Positions 17,232 through 25,897 of a stretch of DNA of 64,000 bases are shown here, one piece after another. Made by a program: the position numbers and the translations under genes. Positions within the stretch are counted from its first letter, which is position 1. Every line of letters starts with the position of its first letter. The DNA is taken from NCBI GenBank assembly GCA_947503925.1, contig CANNFQ010000005.1, forward strand, positions 186,001 to 250,000, in the 5' to 3' direction. The stretch is from an uncultured Paracoccaceae bacterium (lineage in GTDB: Bacteria; Pseudomonadota; Alphaproteobacteria; Rhodobacterales; Rhodobacteraceae). Below the pieces are notes generated by a model. That model saw only the letters and a list, made by a program, of their open reading frames with translations. It did no database searches and was not told where the DNA came from.

Positions 17232-17645
17232 ATGAACGACGTTTACGAGTATCGCAGAGCACCGAATCAATGGGTGATCCGATTGTTCGCGATTGCCATT
17301 GTTTTATTAATGACAGTCGTCGCCCTGACGGGGGCGGAACACCTGATGACGCTTGTCTGGGCGCTCAGCGCGATTACCTTTACATGGATGCTGCTGCCCA
17401 AGCCGATCTCGGGCATTCGGGTTGACCAGGATCATCTGACCTTGGCGGCCTGGCGCAAGCCGCGATCTATCCCCCTCGATGATATCGCCTATCTGCGGGT
17501 GACCGAACTCAGCGCCGAATGCTCTGTGACGATTGTCTACAAGGACGGGCGCGAAGAGGGCACCTTTGCCGGTGACCTGCCAGACATTGATGAATTGTCA
17601 GAGGTGATGGCAGAACGCGGCGTGCCTTTGCGGGACGTGTTCTAG
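17232..17645 (+). CDS. Small two-helix membrane protein with PH-like tail
   Basis: A 137-residue protein. Two adjacent hydrophobic helices (LFAIAIVLLMTVVALTGA and LMTLVWALSAITFTWMLL) are followed by a beta-rich domain (GIRVDQDHLTLAAWRKPRSIPLDDIAYLRV) typical of bacterial PH/DUF2244-like membrane proteins. Its last four bases overlap the 3' end of the convergent ABC permease. No function can be assigned. Confidence 0.6.
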   Translation: MNDVYEYRRAPNQWVIRLFAIAIVLLMTVVALTGAEHLMTLVWALSAITFTWMLLPKPISGIRVDQDHLTLAAWRKPRSIPLDDIAYLRVTELSAECSVTIVYKDGREEGTFAGDLPDIDELSEVMAERGVPLRDVF

Positions 17646-18445
17646 GCCTTCATACGGTAGCCCGTTTTCATCCAGCGCCAACAAATGCTCGTCACAACCA
17701 CGCAAGCCACCCCGACGACGCCAAGGCCGATCCACGGGCTACTGTCACTGACTCCGATCATGCCAAACCGCACCCCGTCAATCACATAGAAAAACGGGTT
17801 GATGTGGCTAAGTGTCTGCAAGAATGGCGGCAAAGCATCAATTGAATAAAACGTACCGGACAAAAAAGCCAAAGGCGTGATCAGGAAATTCGAAATCGCG
17901 GAAAGCTGATCGAATTTATTGGCAAAGATGCCCGCGATCATGCCCAACCCGCCCATCAGCACCGACCCCAGCAAAACAAAGCCAATCACCCATAGCGGTT
18001 GCCGGATCTCCGCATCCAGAAAAACCGCAGCCCCGATGGCAATGACAATCGCCACCAGGAAACCACGCACCACCGCCCCGCTCAGATAGCCGATCACCAG
18101 TTCCAGGGCCGAAAGCGGGGGCATTAGCGTGTCCACGATATTGCCCTGCATCTTGGCCGAGGTCAGGCTGGATGACGTGTTGGCAAAGGCATTCTGGATC
18201 ACCGTCATCGTCAGGATACCCGGGGTGAGAAAGGTCATAAACGGCACGCCCATCACATCTCCCCGGCCCGGCCCGATGGCGATGGTGAAAATCATCAGAA
18301 ACAGGCCTGCATTGATCAGCGGCGCCATCACCGTCTGCGACCAGACATTCATGAAACGACGCACCTCACGACGCATCAATGTCCATGTGCCCAGCCAGTT
18401 GACCCGGCCAAATCGGCGCACACCCATCATTGCTTGTTCTTTCAT
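17642..18445 (-). CDS. ABC-2 type transporter permease
   Basis: A 267-residue permease with six hydrophobic segments and the ABC-2 hallmark near the end (ISNFLITPLAFLSGTFYSIDALPPFLQTLSHINPFFYVIDGVRFGMIG). This pattern is typical of NodJ/DrrB-like exporters of polysaccharide, lipid or drug. The usual ATPase partner is not beside it in this window: upstream (higher coordinates) is gcrA on the other strand. The ATPase must therefore be elsewhere. Confidence 0.88.
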   Translation of the reverse strand: MKEQAMMGVRRFGRVNWLGTWTLMRREVRRFMNVWSQTVMAPLINAGLFLMIFTIAIGPGRGDVMGVPFMTFLTPGILTMTVIQNAFANTSSSLTSAKMQGNIVDTLMPPLSALELVIGYLSGAVVRGFLVAIVIAIGAAVFLDAEIRQPLWVIGFVLLGSVLMGGLGMIAGIFANKFDQLSAISNFLITPLAFLSGTFYSIDALPPFLQTLSHINPFFYVIDGVRFGMIGVSDSSPWIGLGVVGVACVVVTSICWRWMKTGYRMKA

Positions 18446-18572
18446 GTCGCACCCTTTGGCAAATTGCGGTGTCGGTCCTTCACATCCGCCTCTGCCATGC
18501 TTAGAATAGGGGATCGAAGAATAGACAAGGCCTGATGTAAGCCATCAGTCCCTCCGAACCAGAGGAAACGAT

Positions 18573-19160
18573 ATGTCCTGGACAGACGAGCGCGTCGAGA
18601 CGCTCAAAAAGATGTGGGGCGAAGGCCAGTCAGCCAGCCAGATCGCCAAGGAACTGGGCGGGGTGACCCGCAACGCCGTGATTGGCAAGGTCCACCGCCT
18701 GGGCTTGTCCAACCGTGCAGGTTCTGGTGGCGCCGCTGCAACCAAAGCGGCGCCGAAGGAAAAGCCAGCGGCGGCAGCCAAGCCCGCCCCGAAACCTGCA
18801 ACCAAAGCCAAACCCGCCTCGACCCCGCCAAAGGAAGAGCCGGAACTGGACGAGAACGGCATCCCGATATCCGCCGCGCGGCGGGCGATCATTCCTGCCG
18901 GGCAACCCTTGCCACCGCAGCCGTCGGCGAATGAAATCAGCCCGGAAGCGCTGGCAAAGGTAAGTGAAGTTGAAAAGACCGCCAAGAAAATCACGCTGAT
19001 GGAATTGACCGAAAAGACCTGCAAATGGCCTGTCGGCGATCCGGCAACGGATGATTTCTGGTTCTGCGGTCTGGCCGTACAACAGGGCAAACCCTATTGC
19101 GAGGCGCATGTTGGCGTGGCGTTCCAGCCAATGTCATCGCGGCGTGACCGGCGGCGTTAG
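18573..19160 (+). CDS. gcrA: GcrA cell-cycle regulator
   Basis: A 195-residue protein. The N-terminal 45 residues (SWTDERVETLKKMWGEGQSASQIAKEL, then NAVIGKVHRLGLSNR) form the GcrA DNA-binding helix-turn-helix. A long Ala/Lys/Pro-rich linker follows, then a C-terminal domain with CKWPVGDP and a Cys-containing FCG...YCEAH segment that binds the sigma-70 domain 2. GcrA works with the CcrM methyltransferase at GAnTC sites to activate cell-cycle genes and is restricted to Alphaproteobacteria. Confidence 0.93.
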   Translation: MSWTDERVETLKKMWGEGQSASQIAKELGGVTRNAVIGKVHRLGLSNRAGSGGAAATKAAPKEKPAAAAKPAPKPATKAKPASTPPKEEPELDENGIPISAARRAIIPAGQPLPPQPSANEISPEALAKVSEVEKTAKKITLMELTEKTCKWPVGDPATDDFWFCGLAVQQGKPYCEAHVGVAFQPMSSRRDRRR

Positions 19161-19188
19161 GCATAGGCGCGACCTAACTATCCAAAAG

Positions 19189-19214
19189 GCCCGCATGTTC
19201 ATGCGGGCTTTTTT
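19189..19214 (+). terminator. Terminator of gcrA
   Basis: Stem GCCCGCAT/ATGCGGGC around a GTTC-type loop, directly followed by TTTTTT, 28 bp after the gcrA stop. Confidence 0.85.
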
Positions 19215-19292
19215 ATGCGCGGGCTGTGTTGATCCGTCATGCGGAAAGCCCAATTATCAAAGATAACAACACCAGCCACAGCGGAGATAACC

Positions 19293-20069
19293 ATGCCAAA
19301 CACAGCACTTATTACCGGTGCCTCTGCCGGGATCGGGCGCGAATTTGCGATCTATCACGCCGAGAAAGGGGGCGACCTGATTATTACGGCACGGCGCGAG
19401 GCTGCGCTTTCCGCGCTCAAGGCAGAGATTGAAGCCGCCCATGATATTTCTGTCACCACGGTTGCACTTGACCTTGGCACTGAGGATGGTGCCCAGCACC
19501 TCTATGATGCGGTCAAGGGCCGACGGATTGACATCCTGATCAACAATGCTGGTTTTGGCGGGCATGGGGCGTTCATTATGCGCGACCTCGACAGCGATCT
19601 TGCGATGATCGACCTGAACGTCAAATCACTTGTTGCACTGACCCATATGGTCGCCAATGACATGGCCGCGCAAGGTGACGGTAAGATACTGAATGTCAGT
19701 TCCACTGCCAGCTATATGCCCGGGCCGTTACAAGCGACCTATTTCGCGACGAAGGCCTTTGTCAGCAGTTTCTCGCAAGCATTGGCGGAGGAGCTGAAAG
19801 ATAAGGGCATCACAGTCACGGCCCTTGAACCCGGTTATGTCGAAACCGAATTTGCAGCCCGCGCCGATCTGGAAAACACCGGCCTTGTCAATGCGGGCGG
19901 TGCCACCCCGCGTAGTGTGGCCAAGTTCGGGTATGATGCGATGCGGCGGGGCGCCCTGCGGGTGGTCAATGACGGGCGGCTGCGGTTCATGCTGAACTGG
20001 CTGGTCCCTTTCGCGCCGCGCTGGTCGGTCCTGAAGATGATGCGCAAAATGCAGGAAAAGACGGGTTAA
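19293..20069 (+). CDS. Short-chain dehydrogenase/reductase
   Basis: A 258-residue classical SDR. The cofactor loop is TGASAGIG, the structural motif is NNAG (ILINNAGFGG), and the catalytic Ser-Tyr-Lys are in NVSSTASYMPGPLQATYFATKAF (Tyr-x-x-x-Lys). The missing second-strand acidic residue (LIITARRE with Arg-Arg) suggests NADP preference. The ATG at 19293 fits the Rossmann start. The substrate is not determinable. Confidence 0.88.
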   Translation: MPNTALITGASAGIGREFAIYHAEKGGDLIITARREAALSALKAEIEAAHDISVTTVALDLGTEDGAQHLYDAVKGRRIDILINNAGFGGHGAFIMRDLDSDLAMIDLNVKSLVALTHMVANDMAAQGDGKILNVSSTASYMPGPLQATYFATKAFVSSFSQALAEELKDKGITVTALEPGYVETEFAARADLENTGLVNAGGATPRSVAKFGYDAMRRGALRVVNDGRLRFMLNWLVPFAPRWSVLKMMRKMQEKTG

Positions 20070-20175
20070 CCCTCTGCCGAGATACCTGGAACATCACCTA
20101 TCACATAACGCGTTGAAATCGTAGGTTTCAGACAGCGTTCAGGTGATTGCGGGTTTTCGGCATAGCACTCCAACA

Positions 20176-20202
20176 AAAAGGCCCGCGCAATGCGGGCCTT
20201 CA
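20176..20202 (-). terminator. Terminator between SDR and VPLPA protein genes
   Basis: Stem AGGCCCGC/GCGGGCCT around GCAAT. On the minus strand it is followed by TTTTTG, so it most clearly ends the minus-strand surface-protein gene, and it may also serve the convergent SDR gene. Confidence 0.7.
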
Positions 20203-20226
20203 TATCAGTTTTTCTACCGAGCGCAG

Positions 20227-20883
20227 CTAGGCTATCTTGCGACGTCGGGACACAAATACCATTGCCCCTAACCCTGCAAGAAGCAGCGGCAAGGATGCAG
20301 GTACCGGCACCTGCGACAACTCATACCGCAGGTTATCGATCGCACCAGAATTATTGCCAAAATTGAAGGTGAGCTGTGTCACATTCTGCCAGTTCAGCAG
20401 GCCGGTGGTCGAAAAATAATTATCATATTGTGACCCAGTCGGTGTTCCAATGCGGATCCGGTTGCCATTGTTGTCGCTTGCAGCAACCGATTCATCATCC
20501 AGAAAATCGAACCCGAGGAATGTGATCGCCTGCGAAAAGTTGAACCTGATCCAACCGCCATTGCCGTCATCATCAGGCGCACCATCATGTTCCTGCACGA
20601 TCAGCGCCCGCCCCACATGGATGTCATAGTTCACGCCATCATCGGTGAACGGACCTTCCAGATCGCGATCACGGGTGCCAGAAAGCGTGGTATCGAAAAT
20701 CCAAGCTTCATCGGGGGCGCTGGCCGATCGGCCATTCGCCGTTACGGACGCTGTAACACCACCACCCAAGTTGACCGATGTGATGACATCGCCATGTCTA
20801 TAGTCATCGAATGTCAGTGTTGCAGCTGTTGCCGATCCGGCAAACCCGATAATGGATGCCGCGGTCAATAGAAATATCTTCAT
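20227..20883 (-). CDS. Exported protein with VPLPA/PEP-CTERM-type sorting tail
   Basis: A 218-residue protein with an N-terminal signal peptide (MKIFLLTAASIIGFAGSATAA). The beta-rich body is rich in Asp/Asn/Gly. The C-terminus has the sorting signal V-P-V-P-A-S-L-P-L-L-L-A-G-L-G, a hydrophobic helix and a final RRRK cluster. In Rhodobacterales this tail is processed by an exosortase-like system and marks envelope or exopolysaccharide-associated proteins. The body resembles PEP-CTERM beta-sandwich domains without a known activity. The ATG at 20883 was chosen over a GTG four codons upstream. Confidence 0.78.
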   Translation of the reverse strand: MKIFLLTAASIIGFAGSATAATLTFDDYRHGDVITSVNLGGGVTASVTANGRSASAPDEAWIFDTTLSGTRDRDLEGPFTDDGVNYDIHVGRALIVQEHDGAPDDDGNGGWIRFNFSQAITFLGFDFLDDESVAASDNNGNRIRIGTPTGSQYDNYFSTTGLLNWQNVTQLTFNFGNNSGAIDNLRYELSQVPVPASLPLLLAGLGAMVFVSRRRKIA

Positions 20884-21010
20884 CAAGAACCCCACATACT
20901 CTTTAAAAACTTAGGTAATTCTACAACTGACTTTACCGACGGATCAAGTGAAAGCGCACCATCTTTACCTTCTATACATGCCTACTGATCACCCACCCGA
21001 GACAATGCAG

Positions 21011-21290
21011 CTATAACAACGCCATTGTCGCCATGGCTGCGCAAGGAACGTCTAAGCCTCCGGCAAATTGCAACGCAAAGAGATAGCCGATCCAAAGCCC
21101 TGTTTGGCGGGAAACCAGCACTTTCTGCCCATCATGGACCTCTTGCAGTGCTTCAGGCATAGCGCGCCAATCTAAGATCACGACAACATCGCAACGACGC
21201 GCTTGGCGGCCATGACCACCGATGCGCTGCAGCGCGTCAGACCGAACTTTCGCCGCAAATCGCCAGGAGAAGGGCCTGCTCCTCTTTGAG
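21011..21290 (-). pseudogene. Possible decayed coding fragment of unknown origin
   Basis: Reading the minus strand, a frame with protein-like composition (VRSDALQRIGGHGRQ... RRCDVVVILDWRAMPEALQ... LWIGYLFALQFAGG) stays open over about 93 codons and stops at 21011. It has no convincing start and abuts the transposase remnant upstream. I do not recognise the family. It may be the tail of a chromosomal gene cut by the island, or chance. Confidence 0.25.
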
Positions 21291-21297
21291 TCCGCGT

Positions 21298-21465
21298 TTA
21301 TAAGTTAGCTCTGTTCAGGTTTTGGTCTTCCTCTGACCGGTTAGCATATTCCGCCGGTGTCAATTCAGCGAGGCTGGAATGCGGGCGGTTGTGGTTAAAG
21401 TCGGTGCGCCATGCCGCCACCAAATTGCGTGCATGGCGCAGGTTGTCGAATAGGTGCTCGTTCAG
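21298..21465 (-). mobile_element. Remnant of an IS3-family transposase (OrfB C-terminus)
   Basis: The minus strand encodes LNEHLFDNLRHARNLVAAW, then RTDFNHNRPHSSLAELTPAEY and a short Arg/Asn-rich tail before TAA at 21298. This is the integrase-core C-terminus of IS3-family (IS407-like) transposases. Only about 55 codons remain; the rest of the IS and its terminal repeats are missing. The break near 21465 coincides with the truncated 5' end of the next gene, so a deletion or recombination at this IS probably formed the left island edge. Confidence 0.8.
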
Positions 21466-21468
21466 ACG

Positions 21469-21996
21469 ACAACTCTTTCAATCGGCCACGCAGATCCGTA
21501 TCCGCTGGCCGCTACCCACACGAAAGCAAAGGACGCACCAGAAAGCGAACCTATACGTTTCAGCCTAGAAAGCATCGAACTAGGCACCCGAAAAAACGGC
21601 GAGCCGTTTGCGTCTGCGGTGTTGATTGAGCGCGAAGAACAAGTAACACGCGCCATTAAGCTAACCCGGTCGCAGCAACGCGCCATGAAGGCATTTGATG
21701 ACGCTGCCAAAGAGCATGGGCAGTTTGCCGACGACGGCTCGTTTGTGGGCGTGCACCGCGACGATTGGCGGGCGGCTTTTCTTCGCATCGCAACGCAGGA
21801 CAACGACGACAGCAAAAGCAAGGCTTTCCGCCGTGCCTGCACCGATCTTGTCGAGAAAGGCGAACTGGACGTGGCCGACGACGTATTCCGGTACGTAGGC
21901 ACGTTCGCTTGGGTGAAAAATCAAGCGGTTACGGCCACCCGGACAGCCGGACAGGACACGGACATTGCCGGACATGTCCAAATGGCGAGACCGTGA
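21469..21996 (+). pseudogene. C-terminal piece of a plasmid/phage-type RepA-like AAA ATPase
   Basis: The frame begins at the broken IS edge, so the protein is 5'-truncated. The visible 175 residues include PLAATHTKAKDAPESEPIRF and SIELGTRKNGEPFASAVLIE, which match the C-terminal extension of RepA/DnaB-like replicative ATPases carried by phages and integrative elements. A small winged-helix-like tail follows (SQQRAMKAFDDAAKEHG... DDWRAAFLRIA). The ATPase core with its Walker motifs is absent. Identification is by pattern memory, not by search. Confidence 0.45.
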
Positions 21997-22085
21997 GTTA
22001 CCCGGACGGACAGGACACACCCCTTTAGGGGGTGTCCACTTGTCCGGCACGGTCGGGGGATTATCCGACCAAGAGAAAACCGCAA

Positions 22086-22484
22086 ATGAAATGGGAAAAG
22101 GCGATGAACGTATTCATAGAATGTTTGGAAATCACACGACACGGCCAACCCAAAGGACGTATCGTTATCAACCTAGAAGCCATCATCAATATCCGCGAAG
22201 AAACGACAATTGGCGAACTTAAAGGGTGCAGGATAACGACCAAGGAACTCTCAGTTGACCTGATAGCAGCGGAGACCTACGGGGCTTCGGCCTCGTACTC
22301 AGATAGCATCTTTATTGCAGGCAGCATCAAAGAATTCTTCGCACGCATTGAGGCTGCGCAAGGCCAATGTGGGAAGCAACCAAAGCCGTCACGACGAAAG
22401 GCTTCCGTCGCATTCAAATGGTCATCAACACAGATTTTTCGTCCATATCAGTCTAATTGCAGGCTGCGGCACAATTGCGTTTGA
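22086..22484 (+). CDS. Hypothetical island protein
   Basis: A protein of about 132 residues from the ATG at 22086 (MKWEKAMNVFIECLEI); an alternative ATG lies at 22104. The central part (GRIVINLEAIINIREET... ELKGCRITTKEL) looks beta-rich and is followed by a helical segment and a basic tail. No family was recognised. It lies in a run of small genes typical of integrated element remnants. Confidence 0.4.
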   Translation: MKWEKAMNVFIECLEITRHGQPKGRIVINLEAIINIREETTIGELKGCRITTKELSVDLIAAETYGASASYSDSIFIAGSIKEFFARIEAAQGQCGKQPKPSRRKASVAFKWSSTQIFRPYQSNCRLRHNCV

Positions 22485-22555
22485 CGCGCCAAAGGAAGCC
22501 CGCCTTAACTGACGGTAAGATACCAATAAAGGGCTGAAATTGGCAGGTTAAGACG

Positions 22556-22819
22556 ATGGCAAGCGCACCTACACAAAGCGGGGTATACAAAGCCCCCCAC
22601 CCCCAAGGGCAGACAACCCGCCGTGTTCGGGTCAAACTCGATACCGTGACCGGCGCCCGAAAAGAAATGTCGAAGCTGTACCGCGAAGCACGCGCGGGCA
22701 AGATCGACATTGCCGACGCCTCCAAGCTGGCAAACATTCTCATGCTTATAGGGCGAATGATCGAAGGCAGCGACTTCGAGCGCCGTTTAGAGGCCCTAGA
22801 AGCCGCCGAACAGACGTGA
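22556..22819 (+). CDS. Small hypothetical island protein
   Basis: An 87-residue protein starting MASAPTQSGVYKAPHPQG. The second half is a charged helical hairpin (EMSKLYREARAGKIDIADASKLANILMLIGRMIEGSDFERRLEAL), as in small phage accessory proteins that sit before terminase genes. The stop overlaps the start of the next small gene (GTGA), so they form a coupled pair. No terminase is present here. Confidence 0.5.
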   Translation: MASAPTQSGVYKAPHPQGQTTRRVRVKLDTVTGARKEMSKLYREARAGKIDIADASKLANILMLIGRMIEGSDFERRLEALEAAEQT

Positions 22820-23055
22820 CACGCGCCGCCCTAACCCGGCTAAAGCGCCTTGAAGCCCAGCGCCGTGCGGCCCCAACGCTGCAACGCCGAGTCGTTCGTT
22901 TCTCACCAGCCGGTGTGCTGCTAGATGAACTGCCCAATAGCCCTTTCATGGCCGTCACTGATCACGGGACAGATGCGGAATGGGAGAACTGCCTTACCGA
23001 ACAGCAACGAAAACACACTATGCTCGAAACAACACAACTGACAGAAGACGCTTAG
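22816..23055 (+). CDS. Small hypothetical island protein, coupled to the previous gene
   Basis: A 79-residue protein with a GTG start at 22816 that overlaps the preceding stop by four bases. It is Arg/Leu-rich at the N-terminus (LTRLKRLEAQRRAAP) and acidic at the C-terminus. No domain was recognised. Coupling to the previous gene is the main evidence that both are real. Confidence 0.4.
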   Translation: MTRAALTRLKRLEAQRRAAPTLQRRVVRFSPAGVLLDELPNSPFMAVTDHGTDAEWENCLTEQQRKHTMLETTQLTEDA

Positions 23056-23092
23056 CTCGGGCAAATACTACCCACAGACGGGGTGATATCAG

Positions 23093-23428
23093 TCACTGGA
23101 CCTGTGCCGCCCGGCGGCGCAGATTGCCGCCCAAGAAGGACACAAGGAACGTACGCACCCCTGCATATCCGCCGTAGCTGTTGGTCGCGTTGACGGTCAC
23201 GCATACGCCCGTTTGACCTTGAAGCGCGGCTTCAATCGCAAAAGGTTCGGAAACGTTGTGCAGTCGCATTGATTGCGGGTCCAAAAGGCTTTGTTGCACC
23301 GTAGAAATAGCGGTTTCTTTGTACCAGTTTGGCGTTCGGTCAACCGGGTTGGATACCGTTGGAGTGACGTTGCACGCGGCAACACTCAGAAGTGCAATGG
23401 CCGCAACGACTTGGGAAGAAAGCTTCAT
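23093..23428 (-). CDS. Small predicted lipoprotein divergent from the XRE regulator
   Basis: About 111 residues starting MKLSSQVVAAIALLSVAACN, with the lipobox S-V-A-A-C. The ATG at 23428 has GAGG before it; longer forms upstream read through the operator region and are unlikely. The mature part contains a WYKETAISTVQQSLLDPQSMRLHNVS segment and ends in a basic GGNLRRRAAQ tail. Such small lipoproteins are common on mobile elements. Its promoter region holds two operator copies of the R-M regulator, so it may be co-regulated. Confidence 0.6.
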   Translation of the reverse strand: MKLSSQVVAAIALLSVAACNVTPTVSNPVDRTPNWYKETAISTVQQSLLDPQSMRLHNVSEPFAIEAALQGQTGVCVTVNATNSYGGYAGVRTFLVSFLGGNLRRRAAQVQ

Positions 23429-23444
23429 AGGAACCTCAAGCGAA

Positions 23445-23476
23445 TATCTGAATTTTAGATAACTGAATTTCAGATA
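23445..23476. promoter_or_regulatory. Two tandem 17-bp operator-like palindromes
   Basis: TATCTGAATTTTAGATA (23445-23461) and TAACTGAATTTCAGATA (23460-23476) are imperfect copies of a dyad TATCTGAA-n-TTCAGATA and overlap by two bases. They sit just before the XRE regulator start (23480) and between it and the divergent lipoprotein. A third copy precedes the methyltransferase gene. The arrangement matches autoregulated controller (C-protein) operators of restriction systems. Confidence 0.7.
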
Positions 23477-23479
23477 TAG

Positions 23480-23767
23480 ATGAAGACCCCATCGCAAACA
23501 AGGTGGGACCGCAAAGTGGCAAGGACATTTGGGAAAGCCCGACATATGGCGCTTGTTAGAATGCTTACCGATGCCCGCGAAGCCGCAGGCATAACGCAAA
23601 CAGAGCTTGCCCAGAGGCTGGGAGAGTATCAGTCCTTTGTCGCAAGACTAGAAAGTGGCCAGCGGCGCATAGACGTTGTCGAACTCATCGAGCTTTCTGA
23701 CATCTTAGGTTTTGACGCACCCCAGCTAGTAGCGTCGCTCCAACAAGTTGATGACAAAGGCACCTAG
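23480..23767 (+). CDS. XRE-family controller-like regulator of the restriction locus
   Basis: A 95-residue protein with one helix-turn-helix (LTDAREAAGITQTELAQRLGEYQSFVARLESGQRRIDVVELIELSDIL). It lies upstream of, and on the same strand as, the nuclease-methyltransferase gene, with matching palindromes before both. Controller proteins of this size delay restriction until methylation is established. A longer N-terminal tail than classic C proteins (MKTPSQTRWDRKVARTFGKAR) is present. Function is inferred from position and operators. Confidence 0.75.
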   Translation: MKTPSQTRWDRKVARTFGKARHMALVRMLTDAREAAGITQTELAQRLGEYQSFVARLESGQRRIDVVELIELSDILGFDAPQLVASLQQVDDKGT

Positions 23768-23773
23768 CTTGGC

Positions 23774-23790
23774 TATCTGAAATTGAGATA
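23774..23790. promoter_or_regulatory. Third copy of the XRE-regulator operator, before the methyltransferase gene
   Basis: TATCTGAAATTGAGATA lies 6 bp after the regulator stop and 31 bp before the ATG of the nuclease-methyltransferase gene. It differs from the two upstream copies at only a few positions in 17, so one protein probably binds all three. Confidence 0.7.
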
Positions 23791-23821
23791 ATAAAAATGA
23801 ACACGGCCAACCGAGGCGCAT

Positions 23822-25715
23822 ATGTCAGACATTGAAATCAAACGAGACGGAAAAGGCAAAATCTATAGCCATGTTCGAAAGAAGTGGCTTGTCGAAACAC
23901 CCGAGGAAACCGTTCGACAAGAGTACCTGTTAGTACTGGTCAATGACTACCAGTTTTCGCTTGACCAAATTTCGGAGGAAATGGAACTGACAGGTCGGGG
24001 CAGCGCTGGTTCGCGTGCCGACTTCGTTTTGTGGCGAACGGCACAAGATAAGCTTGACGACAACACGCCTTTTATCATCGTAGAGTGCAAGTCCGACAAC
24101 GTCACAATCAAGCCTGCCGACTATAGCCAAGGCGAAAACTACGCACGTATCATCGGCGTGCCCTTCTTCGTAACGCACAATTCACGCGAAACAAAATACT
24201 GGCGTGTGAAGAAAGATAAAGTACCCGGATATACTGAAGAAATCGAGAATATCCCGCATGGCGACGCATCGGACAAAGACATTAAGGAACTCCTAAACAA
24301 GCTTCGGGCATTCAAGGAAAAAGAGTTCGCCGATCTACTTCACCAGTGCCATAACATCATTCGAAACCGAGAGAAAAAAGACCCGGCTGCTGCATTTGAC
24401 GAAATCGCCAAAGTTCTCTTCACCAAAGTCTATGTTGAACGTCAACTTCTTACACGCCGCAGCAAAACCAACCTATTCACAGTTGATGTTCTCGAGGGGC
24501 AGATTGCAGAAAACCCTTTAGACAACCTCTTCCAGCAAACGAAGTCACATTATTCGACTGACAAGATTTTTGACGATGATGAACGCATCAATCTTAAGCC
24601 CGCTACGGGGGAAGAGATTGTTCGAAAGCTCGAAAAGTACAACCTGTCGGACACCAGCGAGGACGTAAAAGGTGTCGCGTTTGAAAGATTCCTCGGACGC
24701 ACCTTCCGAGGCGAAATCGGCCAATTCTTCACGCCCCGAACCATCGTAGAATTCATGGTTCACATGCTGGACCCGCAAGAAGGCGAAGTTGTTTGTGACC
24801 CTGCAAGCGGTTCCGGAGGGTTTTTGATCCGTGTGTTCGAAATCGTGCGTGAAAAGATACTTGCGGATGCTGACCGACAGTACAACGACTTCAAGGATGA
24901 AATCGAAGCGGATGCGAGCTTGAGCGAGGAACAACGCGCCAAAAAGCTGAAATCGAAATACCAAGAGATTCAGCGCCGGATTGATCAAAGCGTCCAAGGC
25001 TCAAGGCTGTGGAAGCTATCCAACCGCTCCATCTATGGCACCGATGCCAACGACCGCATGGCCCGTACATCCAAAATGAACATGATCATGCACGGTGACG
25101 GGCATGGCGGGGTTCACCACCACGACGGCTTTTTGAACGTAAACGGCATCTTCGAAGGACGGTTTGATATTATTCTGACCAACCCGCCCTTTGGGGCCAA
25201 TGTTGAACCAAGCGACAAGATTCTGCCGTCGGAAATCGAAGTCTCCCCCGCAGCCGAACGCCGCTATCGGGACGAATACGGCGATCTATACACCGAATCC
25301 CAAGAACGTGTCCGTGCGCATGTGAACCAGCCCATCGCTAGCCTGTTCAAGCTACCCGCGTCGGAGAAAGCCAATATCAAGACCGAGCTGTTGTTCATCG
25401 AACGGTGCTTGGACTTATTGAAACCCGGCGGTCGTATGGGCATCGTTCTGCCCGAAGGCATTTTCAACAACCCGTCGCTGGCGCGTGTTCGGGAGTTCAC
25501 TGAAGACCAGGCCTTCCTGCGTGCGGTCGTCAGCCTTCCCCCGGAAACCTTCGTCAGTTCCGGAGCGAGCGTGAAGTGCTCTTTGCTCTTCCTTCAAAAG
25601 TTCACCGCAAGCGAAGAGCGCGTTTTCCGCATTCGTCGGAAGGCGTGTCGAAAAGTAACAAACGGCAAATACAAACCGGAAATTGAAGCCGAAACATCGC
25701 GGCTTGAAACCGAGA
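23822..25715 (+). pseudogene. Nuclease-methyltransferase restriction fusion, 5' part, interrupted by the transposon
   Basis: The N-terminus carries a PD-(D/E)xK-type HsdR_N-like nuclease (Asp67 in SRADFVLW, Glu88 and Lys90 in FIIVECKSDN). Residues from about 200 onward form an N6-adenine methyltransferase of the HsdM type: SAM-binding VCDPASGSGGF near 322 and catalytic NPPF at 454-457. A nuclease and methyltransferase in one chain with a separate HsdS recalls BcgI-like systems; no HsdR helicase is present. The gene is cut after codon 631 by the Tn7-like element. The frame then runs on into transposon DNA to 26224, giving an 800-residue chimera. The 3' part resumes at 49363. Confidence 0.88.
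25711..25715. repeat. Left copy of the 5-bp target-site duplication (CGAGA)
   Basis: CGAGA directly precedes the TGTGG terminus of the transposon and is repeated after its other end at 49358-49362. Five-base duplications are the hallmark of Tn7-type insertion. Removing the element and one copy restores the reading frame of the interrupted gene. Confidence 0.93.
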
Positions 25716-25830
25716 TGTGGAGTCCGGTGAGAAACCGAGTCTCGCGGTTTTTTAAGTCATTGAAAGAGAGTCGCTTTTTTCGAGCTGTCCGTACAGAACC
25801 CCAACTTCGTCCGGGTGAGACGCGAGTCTC
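25716..25830. repeat. Left transposon end with TnsB-type binding repeats
   Basis: Besides the terminal TGTGGAGTCCGG, two related sequences of 21 bases lie at 25723-25743 and 25810-25830. Both start TCCGG, contain GTGAGA and end CGAGTCTC. A weaker relative (AAGAGAGTCGC) is around 25766. Their shared core resembles the right-end repeats in reverse complement (CCGGYGWGAA). Spaced repeats of this kind are where TnsB assembles in Tn7 relatives. Confidence 0.65.
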
Positions 25831-25846
25831 TTCGTTTAATGGAGAA

Positions 25847-25869
25847 ACAAAAAGCCGCAAAATGCGGCT
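25847..25869 (-). terminator. Terminator of the tns operon inside the left end
   Basis: On the minus strand, the stem AGCCGCA/TGCGGCT (25853-25869) with a TTT loop is followed by TTTTTG. It lies about 30 bp after the tniQ stop, and would end the tns transcript before it leaves the element. Confidence 0.75.
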
Positions 25870-25897
25870 CAAAAAATCTCAATTTATTTGGCGTTTT

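Noticed and set aside
20900-21300. Left attachment site repeat of tRNA-Ser
   Set aside because: I looked for copies of the tRNA 3' end by eye and found none.
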